Source of the DNA: DAMBHY01 sp032068765
Lineage (GTDB): Bacteria > Bacteroidota > Bacteroidia > Bacteroidales > Dysgonomonadaceae
Direction: 5' to 3'
DNA: 64,000 bases
NCBI GenBank assembly: GCA_032068765.1
Contig: DAMBHY010000005.1
Span: forward strand, 80,769 to 144,768
The notes beneath the pieces were generated by a model, which was not told where the DNA came from, ran no database searches, and saw nothing but the letters and a program-made list of their open reading frames with translations. Below are positions 35,096-44,073 of the stretch, piece after piece (position 1 is the first letter of the stretch; the number at the start of each line of letters is the position of its first letter). A program made the translations under genes and the position numbers.

Positions 35096-35728
35096 ATGAA
35101 GAATTCTACTTCTTACATTATTAGCGGCGTCTTAGCCCTCGCAATTATCATCCTTTACATTTTACATTTTACCTCTACTCCACGTAACGATAACAAAGTT
35201 ATGCCGATAGATATCTCAAAAGGTAAAGTCAGCGCCTTACCTATTGCGTATGTTAGAATCGATTCGCTTCTCACCAATTACAATTATGCTAAGGATCTGA
35301 ACGAATCTTTGATGCGTAAAGAAGAAAGCACAAGAGCAGCACTTAATCAACGTCGTAACTCCATTGCATCTGCTGCACAGGAATTCCAACGCAAATTGCA
35401 AAACAACGCTTTCCTCAGCCAAGAACGTGCTCAACAAGAACAACAACGCATCATGAAAATGGAACAAGACTTCCAGCAGGTAGGTGCAAAAATGCAACAA
35501 GACTTTTTGGTGGAACAGCAAAAGCTAAATATTCAGATGGAGGATACCATCAAAGTTCGTATCAAAGAATACAACAAGTTAAAAGGTTATCAGGTAATTT
35601 TCGCAACTACCGGTTCCAACAATATCCTCTATGGCGAGCCAATGTATGATATTACAAAGGATGTGACAGACTTCTTAAACAAGAAATACGGACCATCTAC
35701 AGCAAAATCTACTGAAAACAAGAAATAA
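35096..35728 (+). CDS. OmpH/Skp-family periplasmic chaperone
   Basis: Protein of 210 residues with an N-terminal membrane anchor or uncleaved signal (residues 8-25), a short globular region (IAYVRIDSLL) and a long Gln- and charge-rich coiled coil at about residues 60-150, then a C-terminal strand region (YQVIFATTGSNNILYG). This matches OmpH/Skp chaperones, which escort unfolded outer-membrane proteins. A hairpin after the stop separates it from the glycosyltransferase gene. Confidence 0.88.
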   Translation: MKNSTSYIISGVLALAIIILYILHFTSTPRNDNKVMPIDISKGKVSALPIAYVRIDSLLTNYNYAKDLNESLMRKEESTRAALNQRRNSIASAAQEFQRKLQNNAFLSQERAQQEQQRIMKMEQDFQQVGAKMQQDFLVEQQKLNIQMEDTIKVRIKEYNKLKGYQVIFATTGSNNILYGEPMYDITKDVTDFLNKKYGPSTAKSTENKK

Positions 35729-35757
35729 GCAATTTCTCATTTTTCCATAATTATAGT

Positions 35758-35800
35758 ATTTCCTGCAAAAGTATAAAAAGCTATTGCGGGAAATTTTACT
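35758..35800 (+). terminator. Terminator-like hairpin after the OmpH-like gene
   Basis: ATTTCCTGCAA (35758-35768) pairs with TTGCGGGAAAT (35784-35794), 11 bp with one U-G pair. A loose T-rich tail follows (TTTACTTTTAT), so termination may be partial. Confidence 0.6.
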
Positions 35801-35812
35801 TTTATACCCTTA

Positions 35813-36976
35813 ATGAAGAATTGGCATAAATACCTGGAGCGTCAGCAGGAAAAGTTCTTACAATTCCCCATCCAGTTAACTTTCAAAACGGATGTGGTGA
35901 TGGTTATCCCTTGTTATGACGAACCTAATATAACAGAAACACTCATTCAGATTAAAAGTCTTGTCTGTAGAAAATATCCTCTCGCGGTTGTTATTGTGAT
36001 AAACTCAGGCATTCATTCTCCATTGGAAGCCGTTAACCAAAACAGAAAGACTTACGAGGAATTAATTTCATTCTCACAGCAACAATCAGACGAATTCATT
36101 CAATTTCATCCCGTATTATTTGAAAATTTGCCTCGCAAACATGCAGGTGTAGGCCTAGGAAGGAAAATTGGGATGGATATGGCGGTGAAGTATTTCCTGG
36201 AAACGGACAACAAGGACGGATTTATCATTTCACTAGACGCAGATTGTTTGGTATCGGATAACTACCTGTCAAATATCTATTCATCCTTTCAGAAACATCC
36301 AAAAACGAAAAGCGTGGTAATCAATTTTCATCACCGAATTGATGCACAAATACCACAAATTGAAATTGCCATCAGGCAATACGAAAAGTATATTCACTAC
36401 CAAAGCCAGATGCTTGAAAAGATTGGTTTTCCCTACCCTCTTCATACCATTGGTTCCGCTTTTGCCGTAAAAGCCAATGCGTATATCAATGTTGGCGGTA
36501 TGGGACGCCAGCAAGGCGGCGAGGACTTTTACTTCTTGCAAAAAATATTCGCGTTAGGTAATACAGAGTTTCTAAAAGATACATTTGTTTATCCATTGGC
36601 AAGATTATCCGACAGAATTCCTTTCGGAACCGGCCCAGCTTTAAACAAAATTATGGAGAGTGAGCACAAAGAGTTGAAAGTGTATTCGCCGCAGTCTTTC
36701 GATACACTCCGCGTTCTTTTTGAAAACGTTCCATCTGTGTATGGGAAAAATTCGGAACAAGTAGAAAAATTTTATTCTGAACTGCCATCGCCATTGAAAG
36801 ATTTTATCAACTTGCAAGAATTTCTGGAAATTGTATCCGATGTTCAAAACAATTCTGCATCTTTAGTCGCTTTTCAAAAGAGATTTTTTCATCATTTTAA
36901 CGCATTTCGAATCATCAAATACCTCAACTTTGTTCATCCAAAGTATTTTGATTTAATACCCATTAGTAGACTATAG
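35813..36976 (+). CDS. Family 2 glycosyltransferase
   Basis: Cytosolic GT-A fold transferase of 387 residues. The first strand VMVIPCYDEPN (residues 29-39) and the metal-binding DAD at D142-D144 (ISLDADCLVSDNY) mark the nucleotide-sugar and acceptor sites. A later GGEDFYFLQKI fits the ED catalytic motif of inverting GT2 enzymes. No membrane segment is obvious. The sugar and the acceptor cannot be predicted; no polysaccharide genes lie next to it. Confidence 0.85.
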   Translation: MKNWHKYLERQQEKFLQFPIQLTFKTDVVMVIPCYDEPNITETLIQIKSLVCRKYPLAVVIVINSGIHSPLEAVNQNRKTYEELISFSQQQSDEFIQFHPVLFENLPRKHAGVGLGRKIGMDMAVKYFLETDNKDGFIISLDADCLVSDNYLSNIYSSFQKHPKTKSVVINFHHRIDAQIPQIEIAIRQYEKYIHYQSQMLEKIGFPYPLHTIGSAFAVKANAYINVGGMGRQQGGEDFYFLQKIFALGNTEFLKDTFVYPLARLSDRIPFGTGPALNKIMESEHKELKVYSPQSFDTLRVLFENVPSVYGKNSEQVEKFYSELPSPLKDFINLQEFLEIVSDVQNNSASLVAFQKRFFHHFNAFRIIKYLNFVHPKYFDLIPISRL

Positions 36977-37079
36977 ACAGTGGAGAGCATTTAATTCTTG
37001 ACTCTATTTTCTCTCGCAGATTCCTTTTGCGTTTGAGTCTTTTTAGCTTTTCTCCTTTCTGTCTTTCAATCTTTTATCA

Positions 37080-37087
37080 TATATTTG
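37080..37087 (+). promoter_or_regulatory. -7 box upstream of the AlaX-like gene
   Basis: TATATTTG matches the consensus, 22 bp before the start; a -33 partner is weak (TTCT). Confidence 0.5.
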
Positions 37088-37109
37088 TAGTACAAAAAAA
37101 CTTTCGACG

Positions 37110-37568
37110 ATGGAAAATCCAATTCTTAACGACCCCAAAAAGGATTACAATTCTCCCATGCACACAGCCGAACATATTTTGAATCAGACAATGGTGCGAA
37201 TGTTTGGTTGCGAACGTTCTCAAAACGCGCATATCGAAAAAAAGAAATCCAAATGCGATTACAATCTTTCTGCTCCTCCTACTGAAGAACAAGTGAAAGA
37301 AATCGAACGCCGCGTGAACAAAGTGATTGCACAGCATCTCAACGTGGAGGAAGAATTTATGAATCGTGAGACTGCTGCGCAGATTGTAGACTTATCGAAA
37401 CTACCGTCTGACGCTTCAGATACATTGCGTATCATCCACGTAGGTGATTACGATTCTTGTGCCTGCATCGGACGTCATGTGCAAAACACTTCGGAGATTG
37501 GCACGTTTGAGATACTTTCTCACGATTATGCCGACAACCGATGGCGTGTTCGCTGGCGCGTTAAATAG
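37110..37568 (+). CDS. Alanyl-tRNA editing protein, AlaX-like
   Basis: Protein of 152 residues corresponding to the second additional domain (SAD) of alanyl/threonyl-tRNA synthetases, which hydrolyses mischarged tRNA in trans. The zinc-binding motifs are HTAEH (H18, H22) and CIGRH (C119, H123). It is short: there is no N-terminal extension or synthetase core, consistent with AlaX type I. MarC follows 58 bp later. Confidence 0.85.
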   Translation: MENPILNDPKKDYNSPMHTAEHILNQTMVRMFGCERSQNAHIEKKKSKCDYNLSAPPTEEQVKEIERRVNKVIAQHLNVEEEFMNRETAAQIVDLSKLPSDASDTLRIIHVGDYDSCACIGRHVQNTSEIGTFEILSHDYADNRWRVRWRVK

Positions 37569-37626
37569 TTTCATTTGTCAATACAGTTTTACCCTCATTT
37601 TATTACATTTTTAAATTTCTGGCACT

Positions 37627-38277
37627 ATGCTGTCATTTTCTTTCAATACATTGCTGCTTATCAATTTAGGAGAATATTTTTCCAAGTTCAATATCATCGA
37701 GTTTTCAGGTGCATTTTTGGCATTGTTCGCTATTGTGGACGTCATTGGGTCAGTGCCTATCTTCTTAAAAATCCGCAGCGAAAATAAAATTATTGAACCT
37801 GCCAAAGTAGCTATATACTCTTTCTTTATTTTGTTGCTTTTCTTTTTTGTAGGTAAAGGCATTCTGCAACTCTTCAATGTAGATATCTCTTCTTTTGCAG
37901 TTGCCGGTGCGCTGATTATTATGATTTTGTCCGCCGAAATGCTTTTCGGTATAGAAATATTCAAGTATGACGGAAACGAATCGGGCAACAAATCCGCTAC
38001 CATGGTTCCGGTAGTTTTCCCGCTTATTACAGGTCCGGGTACATTCACCACGCTGCTTTCCATGAAATCTACCTATAGCGACATCAATATTATTCTTGCC
38101 CTGTTGGCGAATATGGTGATGGTTTTTCTGGTCATCCGTTTTGTCGATTTCGTAAAAAAGATTGTAGGTGTTGCTGGAGTTTATTTCCTGCGCAAGTTCT
38201 TTGGAGTTATTCTTCTTGCCATTGCAGTGAGACTGATAACGCTCAACATCAACTCATTGCTCACTTCTTTTCAATAA
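37627..38277 (+). CDS. MarC-family integral membrane protein
   Basis: Membrane protein of 216 residues with six predicted spans. The motif DVIGSVPIFL (about residues 38-47), the pair VPVVFPLITGPGTFTTLL (about 120-138) and GVILLAIAVRLI at the end match the MarC/UPF0056 family. The family has no firmly known substrate and is no longer thought to be linked to multiple drug resistance. It probably follows the AlaX gene on one transcript. Confidence 0.9.
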   Translation: MLSFSFNTLLLINLGEYFSKFNIIEFSGAFLALFAIVDVIGSVPIFLKIRSENKIIEPAKVAIYSFFILLLFFFVGKGILQLFNVDISSFAVAGALIIMILSAEMLFGIEIFKYDGNESGNKSATMVPVVFPLITGPGTFTTLLSMKSTYSDINIILALLANMVMVFLVIRFVDFVKKIVGVAGVYFLRKFFGVILLAIAVRLITLNINSLLTSFQ

Positions 38278-38354
38278 ATTGCATAAAGCAATCGATTTAC
38301 AGATTTTAAACAACTTTTTTGCATGCAACGGGCGGTTAAGTTGTTAAAATTGTG

Positions 38355-38362
38355 TACCTTTG
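38355..38362 (+). promoter_or_regulatory. -7 box of the enolase gene
   Basis: TACCTTTG matches TAnnTTTG, about 100 bp before eno; the -33 region is weak (GCGG at the expected distance). Confidence 0.5.
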
Positions 38363-38462
38363 TTATACACATATTACAAAAAGATATTTTTGAGTTTAGG
38401 TTATCAAAAATCCCTTGTAATTATATTATTCATTATAACTTATCAAATAAATTTACTGAAAA

Positions 38463-39743
38463 ATGAGAATTGTAAGTATTTTAGGACGCGAAGTGTTGGA
38501 TTCAAGAGGAAATCCCACTGTAGAAGTAGATGTATACACTGAGTCAGGCGCATTTGGCCGCGCTGCTGTACCTTCAGGTGCATCCACAGGTGAAAACGAA
38601 GCATTGGAACTTCGTGACGGAGACAAAAGTCGTTATTTAGGAAAAGGTGTACAAAAAGCTGTAGCAAACATAAATGATTTGATTGCTCCAGAACTTCTTG
38701 GCATGAGCACTTTGGATCAAACAGGCATCGACGCAAAATTGCTTGAACTTGACGGAACTTCTACAAAATCAAAATTAGGAGCAAACGCTATTCTTGGTGT
38801 TTCTTTGGCAGTAGCTAAAGCGGGCGCTAACTATTTAGGATTACCATTATACCGCTACATTGGTGGAACTAACACTTACGTGTTGCCTGTTCCTATGATG
38901 AACATCATCAATGGTGGTTCTCACTCTGATGCTCCTATCGCGTTCCAGGAATTTATGATTCGCCCTGTTGGTGCAAAATCTTTCAAAGAAGGTCTTCGCA
39001 TGGGAGCTGAAGTTTTCCATTCATTAAAGAAAGTTCTTCACGACCGCAACCTCAGCACTGCAGTAGGTGACGAAGGTGGTTTCGCTCCTGCGCTACAAGG
39101 AACAGAAGATGCATTGGAATCTATCTTAGAAGCTATCGAAAAAGCAGGTTACAAACCAGGAGTTGACGTAAAAATCGCTCTTGACTGTGCTGCTTCAGAA
39201 TTCTATAGCAACGGCATATACGATTACACTAAATTCGAAGGTGAAAAAGGCGCAAAACGCAACTCAGCAGAACAAGCTGCTTACATGGAAGAATTGATTT
39301 CTAAATACCCTATCGATTCTATCGAAGATGGTATGGCAGAAAACGATTGGGACGGCTGGAAACTGCTTACTGAAAAAATCGGTGACAAATGCCAGTTGGT
39401 AGGTGACGACTTGTTTGTAACTAACGTTGAATACCTTAAAAAAGGTATCGAAATGGGTTGCGCAAACTCAATCCTTATCAAAGTAAACCAAATTGGTACA
39501 TTGACCGAAACTTTGAACGCTATCGAAATGGCTCATCGCGCAGGTTACACTTCTGTAACTTCTCACCGTTCAGGTGAAACTGAAGATGCTACTATCGCAG
39601 ATATCGCAGTAGCAACAAACTCAGGACAAATCAAAACAGGTTCTTTGAGCCGTTCAGATCGTATGGCTAAATACAACCAACTGCTTCGCATCGAAGAAGA
39701 ACTCGGAAGCAGAGCTGTTTATGGCTACGAAAAAGTAAAATAA
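38463..39743 (+). CDS. eno: Enolase
   Basis: Glycolytic enzyme of 426 residues converting 2-phosphoglycerate to phosphoenolpyruvate. Motifs include GREVLDSRGNPTVEVD at the N-terminus, GDEGGFAPAL, the catalytic lysine K340 in SILIKVNQIGTLTET, and SHRSGETEDATIADIAVA. Length is normal. It has a candidate promoter upstream and an intrinsic terminator 17 bp after the stop, and codon use is biased to high expression. Confidence 0.98.
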   Translation: MRIVSILGREVLDSRGNPTVEVDVYTESGAFGRAAVPSGASTGENEALELRDGDKSRYLGKGVQKAVANINDLIAPELLGMSTLDQTGIDAKLLELDGTSTKSKLGANAILGVSLAVAKAGANYLGLPLYRYIGGTNTYVLPVPMMNIINGGSHSDAPIAFQEFMIRPVGAKSFKEGLRMGAEVFHSLKKVLHDRNLSTAVGDEGGFAPALQGTEDALESILEAIEKAGYKPGVDVKIALDCAASEFYSNGIYDYTKFEGEKGAKRNSAEQAAYMEELISKYPIDSIEDGMAENDWDGWKLLTEKIGDKCQLVGDDLFVTNVEYLKKGIEMGCANSILIKVNQIGTLTETLNAIEMAHRAGYTSVTSHRSGETEDATIADIAVATNSGQIKTGSLSRSDRMAKYNQLLRIEEELGSRAVYGYEKVK

Positions 39744-39760
39744 TTATACAGCAAATTCTT

Positions 39761-39792
39761 AAAACCGATTCTTTTATAGAGTCGGTTTTTTT
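39761..39792 (+). terminator. Intrinsic terminator after eno
   Basis: AAAACCGATTC (39761-39771) pairs with GAGTCGGTTTT (39779-39789), 11 bp with one U-G pair, followed by T residues. Confidence 0.85.
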
Positions 39793-39985
39793 GTGCTTTC
39801 GCACTACATTATACTTATAGATATAACACCTTAAGTCCCGTCTATAATATGATAAATACAACTTTTTGATTAATTTTAATACAGCTATTGAAAAAATATA
39901 TAAAGATTGACATGTAAAATCCCCTTTTAAAGTGGTTTTTGTGGAATTAGTACACACTGTCAAGAATCCATATTTTATTTTTATT

Positions 39986-39993
39986 TATATTTG
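39986..39993 (+). promoter_or_regulatory. -7 box upstream of the 129-residue lipoprotein
   Basis: TATATTTG, a perfect -7 box 39 bp before the start; the -33 is not evident. Confidence 0.45.
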
Positions 39994-40032
39994 CGATAAC
40001 ATACACATTCACCCATTATCACAATTTGAGAA

Positions 40033-40422
40033 ATGAAAAAAATTCTGCCAATCCTTTTACTCGGCTTTATATTTGTTTCTTGTTTTAATTCCCATTTTAA
40101 AATAAAAGATATTTGTGGGAACTATACATTACAATCAGTCATGTTAAGCGACACCGTCACACTTTATCCGGACTTTGTCTATAAACGCTATGCCTATGAC
40201 GAAAATAATCAACTTATTTTTGTAGCAAACGGAAAATGGGACATCACTCCAGCAAACACGCTTAATTTTAAGCCTGAAAAATGGAAAATGTATTCCAAAC
40301 AATATGCCTATCGTTATGTGCGGGAGACATTGCCACGAGACAGTGTAATTATCGAGATATCTAATGGAGCTTTTGCTTTTAAATTGGGTAAGCAAATCTT
40401 CAACAAAATCAGAAATTCTTAA
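40033..40422 (+). CDS. Small putative lipoprotein, function unknown
   Basis: Protein of 129 residues with signal MKKILPILLLGFIFVSC; the Cys at residue 17 in FVSC is a plausible lipidation site. The mature part is beta-rich (CGNYTLQSVMLSDTVTLYP) and could be a small lipocalin-like or beta-sandwich domain, but I do not recognise a family. Enolase lies upstream behind a terminator, and the next gene is a phosphodiester glycosidase-family lipoprotein behind another hairpin. Confidence 0.7.
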   Translation: MKKILPILLLGFIFVSCFNSHFKIKDICGNYTLQSVMLSDTVTLYPDFVYKRYAYDENNQLIFVANGKWDITPANTLNFKPEKWKMYSKQYAYRYVRETLPRDSVIIEISNGAFAFKLGKQIFNKIRNS

Positions 40423-40438
40423 ATAATATATTTTTACG

Positions 40439-40466
40439 AGCAACCCTTGAAGAGTTGCTTTTTTTT
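40439..40466 (+). terminator. Terminator after the 129-residue lipoprotein gene
   Basis: AGCAAC (40439-40444) pairs with GTTGCT (40454-40459), followed by a run of T (TTTTTTTA). The stem is short, so moderate confidence. Confidence 0.65.
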
Positions 40467-40494
40467 ATCCTAAAATTTAAAAGATAAATTCAAT

Positions 40495-41382
40495 ATGAGA
40501 AGTTTTAGAAATTATCACCTGTTATTGATAATATTTGCCACAATTCAGCTTCAAGGCTGCAGCACAATCAACACAGCACAAAAATCGGAAGATATTAAAT
40601 TAAAGAAAACGTATTCCGATTACACTATTTTAAAAAGTACACTGTGGAAAGATAGTGTCATAGCAAAGGGAATTGTATGGAAAACTTTTCATTATGACAA
40701 CCTTTTCTCATCACGACAATACGTAACCGTACTGGATATTGATATGCGAAAAAGCAACATCCGCATTGACATCCCTTATATTACCGAAGGATTTCTGAAA
40801 ACCAGTGAAGCAGCGACAGAGAATAAAGCAGTTGCAGCCATCAACGGAAGTTATTTTGATACAAAGAAAGGAGGTTCGGTGGTATTCTTCAAAAAAGACA
40901 ACATCATTGTAAAAAATACAACAGCAGAATTCACCCAATATCGTGAAAATGGTGGATTTGCTTTGACACAAAACGATAAACCACAAATCATATCGCGCCC
41001 TGCAGCTGGATGGATAAACGCAAAATATAAAACAATCCTTACATCGGGTCCGTTGCTTATCTTAGATAACAAGATTCTTCAGCAGGAACAAACTCCTTTC
41101 AATCAAAACAGACATCCACGCACTGCTATAGGAATCACCGATAAAAACCACATTATAGCCGTGGTAGTTGATGGAAGAAATGCCAAATCACAGGGAATGA
41201 ATATCAATGAGTTGTCGTTATTGATGAAATCTTTGGGATGCACAGCTGCTCTCAATTTGGATGGAGGAGGTTCTTCCACCATGTGGATTAACAAAAAAGG
41301 GATTGTAAATCATCCGAGCGACAACAAGCTCTTTGACCACGAAGGCGAACGAGCAGTTGCCAATGTGATTATTTTTAAATAA
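40495..41382 (+). CDS. Phosphodiester glycosidase-family (NAGPA/DUF2233) lipoprotein
   Basis: Exported lipoprotein of 295 residues with signal and lipobox LQGC (Cys at about residue 22). The NAGPA/DUF2233 fold, known from human uncovering enzyme and bacterial phosphodiester glycosidases, is shown by AAINGSYFDTKKGG, GPLLI and the conserved LDGGGSSTMW around D256. The substrate in bacteria is generally unknown, with cell-wall or glycan phosphodiesters the usual suggestion. It is followed by a convergent S1/P1 nuclease gene. Confidence 0.82.
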   Translation: MRSFRNYHLLLIIFATIQLQGCSTINTAQKSEDIKLKKTYSDYTILKSTLWKDSVIAKGIVWKTFHYDNLFSSRQYVTVLDIDMRKSNIRIDIPYITEGFLKTSEAATENKAVAAINGSYFDTKKGGSVVFFKKDNIIVKNTTAEFTQYRENGGFALTQNDKPQIISRPAAGWINAKYKTILTSGPLLILDNKILQQEQTPFNQNRHPRTAIGITDKNHIIAVVVDGRNAKSQGMNINELSLLMKSLGCTAALNLDGGGSSTMWINKKGIVNHPSDNKLFDHEGERAVANVIIFK

Positions 41383-41529
41383 TAAAACTATGAGAACAAG
41401 TCTCATTCTGCGCAAAAAAAATGATTGGTAAGAAATATTTAGTACTTATAGTGCAGAATTCATAAATGTTCCCCTCGTTTGCACAGAGCAGTTCTCAACG
41501 TTAAACAAGAGGCTTTTGGTAGAAACAGA

Positions 41530-41560
41530 GAAACAAAAACCCCTCGTTGCAACGAGGGGT
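41530..41560 (-). terminator. Palindromic terminator of the S1/P1 nuclease gene
   Basis: A perfect 22 bp palindrome at 41539-41560 with arms ACCCCTCGTTG and its complement (GC-rich outer part, four-base TGCA loop when folded). On the minus strand TTTTTGTTTC follows, as expected for the nuclease gene 36 bp away. Confidence 0.75.
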
Positions 41561-41596
41561 AAATTGTATATTTGTATAATATGTGATTATGACCAA

Positions 41597-42373
41597 TCAG
41601 TATATTTCATTCAACAAATTTGCAAGAAAAATGCCTGCTCTATAAAGCTGGCGGTCCAAATCGTTCGTGAATTCATATATATAATTATAGGCATTAATAT
41701 CAGCATAATTATAGGCATAAATTCTATTGCGAAGCAAATAGGTTTCCCAAACAGCATCCAGCGTGGACTGTTTTTTGAATTCATATCGCTGCTTTGCAAA
41801 TTTATCCTGAAGGTATTGGCTGTACTCCGAATAGGAGAAGTTTTGCCCTTCAAGCATCTGTGTATCCCAAAGTTGATGTAATCTGATATTCTTTCCAAAC
41901 CACTTCAATGTGACATCATTTCCCCCGCGATCTGACAAGCGTCCCAGGTGCATGGGTTGAAATAAATCAGCAGCAAAATGTACCACAAATTTCAAAGCTT
42001 CCTCATCATTTCTGTTTTTCTTCAATCTCTGAGTCATCCTATCCAAAGCATAGAAAAGATGTTCTCCTTCAGATACAGGATTAGCCAATAAATACTGAAG
42101 TTGCTGCTTGGTCATTCCATCCTTTAAATTCTGAAAATGCCAGTCGTAACTGTAACTATATGCCGAATCAGACCTTATGTTATCAGCCCAAACAGAAGCA
42201 TATACCATACCTCGCTTTCCTAATACTTTATCAACTTTACGACGAGTATCACAATTAAGATTTTGATACGCAATATCTGACACAATGCGATGTCCTATAG
42301 CATCATAAGCAAAAGATTGAAGTGAAAAAGCAAACAAAATTGCTATCAAAAGAATATTTCGTTTCTTGTACAT
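41597..42373 (-). CDS. S1/P1-family zinc nuclease
   Basis: Secreted zinc-dependent nuclease of 258 residues that acts on single-stranded nucleic acid and 3'-nucleotides in its family. The signal peptide is residues 1-22 (QSFA|Y). The zinc ligands are in order: H28, D64, H79, H132, D136, H142, H166 and D170, with spacing from D64 onward matching P1 nuclease. The mature N-terminal residue, which provides backbone zinc ligands and is usually Trp, is Tyr23 here. It stands alone between convergent and AT-rich regions, with a strong terminator. Confidence 0.9.
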   Translation of the reverse strand: MYKKRNILLIAILFAFSLQSFAYDAIGHRIVSDIAYQNLNCDTRRKVDKVLGKRGMVYASVWADNIRSDSAYSYSYDWHFQNLKDGMTKQQLQYLLANPVSEGEHLFYALDRMTQRLKKNRNDEEALKFVVHFAADLFQPMHLGRLSDRGGNDVTLKWFGKNIRLHQLWDTQMLEGQNFSYSEYSQYLQDKFAKQRYEFKKQSTLDAVWETYLLRNRIYAYNYADINAYNYIYEFTNDLDRQLYRAGIFLANLLNEIY

Positions 42374-42904
42374 TTTATATTTTTTAATTCAGAAGTTCAA
42401 CAAATAATATAGGAGAATATTTTTTTAATTCTCGCACTGTCGTTCGTACCGCCATCTGTGTCCCTCATTTGCAACTGGGGCCATATGGTTTGACATTTTA
42501 AAGGTAAATATAATTCGCCAGGAAACAAAGAACCACCAAAAAACTTGCTGCAGATATAATGAAGTACAATTAGGCTACTTTGAAACAAGGGGGAACAAAA
42601 ATATAAAGATTTAACATAAAAGTTTTGTAGCTGTGGATAAGTTTTGTATTTTTACATTGTAATAATTAAAGCATTACAAGTTAAACCAATAATTATTGCT
42701 TTTATATACAAGGATTTATAATACGAAAATCCATTGTAGACAACTATTTAAACGAATAAACTCACATACACTCTTGTATTGCAATTGCATGCAAAGTTTG
42801 AAAATTTGGTTAAAAAAAGTGTTATATCAATATTATTTACGTTGTATATATATTGAATAAATCTATGAATTTAAACTTATTCCAAATATTAAATGTTGAT
42901 ATAG
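42374..42904. other. Gene-poor AT-rich gap (nuclease to DUF6261 side)
   Basis: About 530 bp without a convincing gene. A 63-codon open frame on the minus strand (42397-42588) has no recognisable features and ordinary AT-rich composition, so I do not call it. The region between 42600 and 42900 shows only short A/T runs; no promoter with both boxes is visible. Confidence 0.6.
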
Positions 42905-42944
42905 ATAAAAAAAACGAAGATTACGCTATCGCTCGTAACCTTCG
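42905..42944 (-). terminator. Intrinsic terminator of the DUF6261-like gene
   Basis: Minus-strand stem CGAAGGTTACG / CGTAATCTTCG (11 bp, one G-U pair) with an 8-base loop and eight T, 54 bp after the stop. Confidence 0.85.
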
Positions 42945-42998
42945 TCATTTTCGCACATTCAGAGCGGCAACTCTGCCTGCGCGCTTTCCTCTACCGGT

Positions 42999-43775
42999 TT
43001 ATGAGGATTGATTCCCCGATTCCGATATTGGACTCTTTTTTGAAAAATTATTCTCGGTTTCTTTTCGATTCTTTATTTTACTAAGGCTTCGATAGTAATC
43101 GAGAATTTCTTTTATTGCCGCCATCAGTTCGCGATATTCCTCCTTATTTTCACTCAACTCATTAGCTGAATTTAGCGTGTTGATAAGTAAAAGAATATCT
43201 TTGTCTGCACACTTCCGGAGCTCATAACATCGACTTTTCGACTTCTTCCATCGTGAGTCCAGTAGTTTGTTAAAATACAGTATGAATTCCTCGTTCTGTT
43301 GTTTAAGCTGAGGAATCAGTGTAATGAGACCGACACTCGTTAGAGCCTCCTTCACATTCACCTCATTTTCCGCTTCTGTCACAACCTGAGATATACGCTT
43401 TGTCAGCCCAACATATCCCCTTTTAACGAGTTCACCCTGATGTTTTTCCAACCACAATGTTAGAACTCCAGCCGCATTTCGCTGATCTTCCAACGGCGAT
43501 CTCAACAAACCTCTCACCTGCATCTGCAGAGATACGATGGTTTGTCTACGTCGCTTGTGAAGAGAGCGCAAAGTTGGCGACAACTCATCCTTTTTCACAT
43601 GCACTTTTACCCCTTCAAGCGGTTCGAGATGTGCTTTAACTCTTGCCGCTGCTGCGTTGACTCGCTCGTCAACTACCGAATAATTGTCAATGGCAGTACA
43701 AATTTGTCCTACCATCACCGGATGTTCGTCGTTTCTTAACTGATACAACCATCCAAGATTTCTAATTAATTGCAT
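42999..43775 (-). CDS. DUF6261-like protein, function unknown
   Basis: Cytosolic-looking alpha-helical protein of 258 residues without signal peptide or membrane span. The sequence MQLIRNLGWLYQLRNDEHPV and the helical middle with RRRQTIVSLQMQVRGLL resemble the DUF6261 family, which is largely restricted to Bacteroidetes and of unknown role; the family call is from memory and not searched. The C-terminal tail is Lys/Asn/Ser-rich. It sits alone in a region otherwise very poor in genes, has its own terminator, and is noticeably richer in GC than the flanking non-coding DNA. A partial AAAAGGA site lies before the start. Confidence 0.65.
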   Translation of the reverse strand: MQLIRNLGWLYQLRNDEHPVMVGQICTAIDNYSVVDERVNAAAARVKAHLEPLEGVKVHVKKDELSPTLRSLHKRRRQTIVSLQMQVRGLLRSPLEDQRNAAGVLTLWLEKHQGELVKRGYVGLTKRISQVVTEAENEVNVKEALTSVGLITLIPQLKQQNEEFILYFNKLLDSRWKKSKSRCYELRKCADKDILLLINTLNSANELSENKEEYRELMAAIKEILDYYRSLSKIKNRKETENNFSKKSPISESGNQSS

Positions 43776-44073
43776 AATCCTTTTAATTTTTTAATTAAAT
43801 TAGAATCCGTTTATTAGGCGATAGTTAACAAATAAACTAAACTCCAGTAACAAATTTAATATTTTATTTTTAACAGTAAAAAGAAAATTGTAGTTTATTG
43901 ACAACTTTTTTAACAAATAACCCGTAAACCTTTTGCAATGGGCGTTTCACACGAATGTTAAACTTATTTAAAAACTAAAGAAATAAACATCATCCCTATA
44001 AATCAACATATTACCCCGATTTAAAAAATTGCATATGTTTTAAATTAAAGCTCGTCACTTCATGACGAGGATA

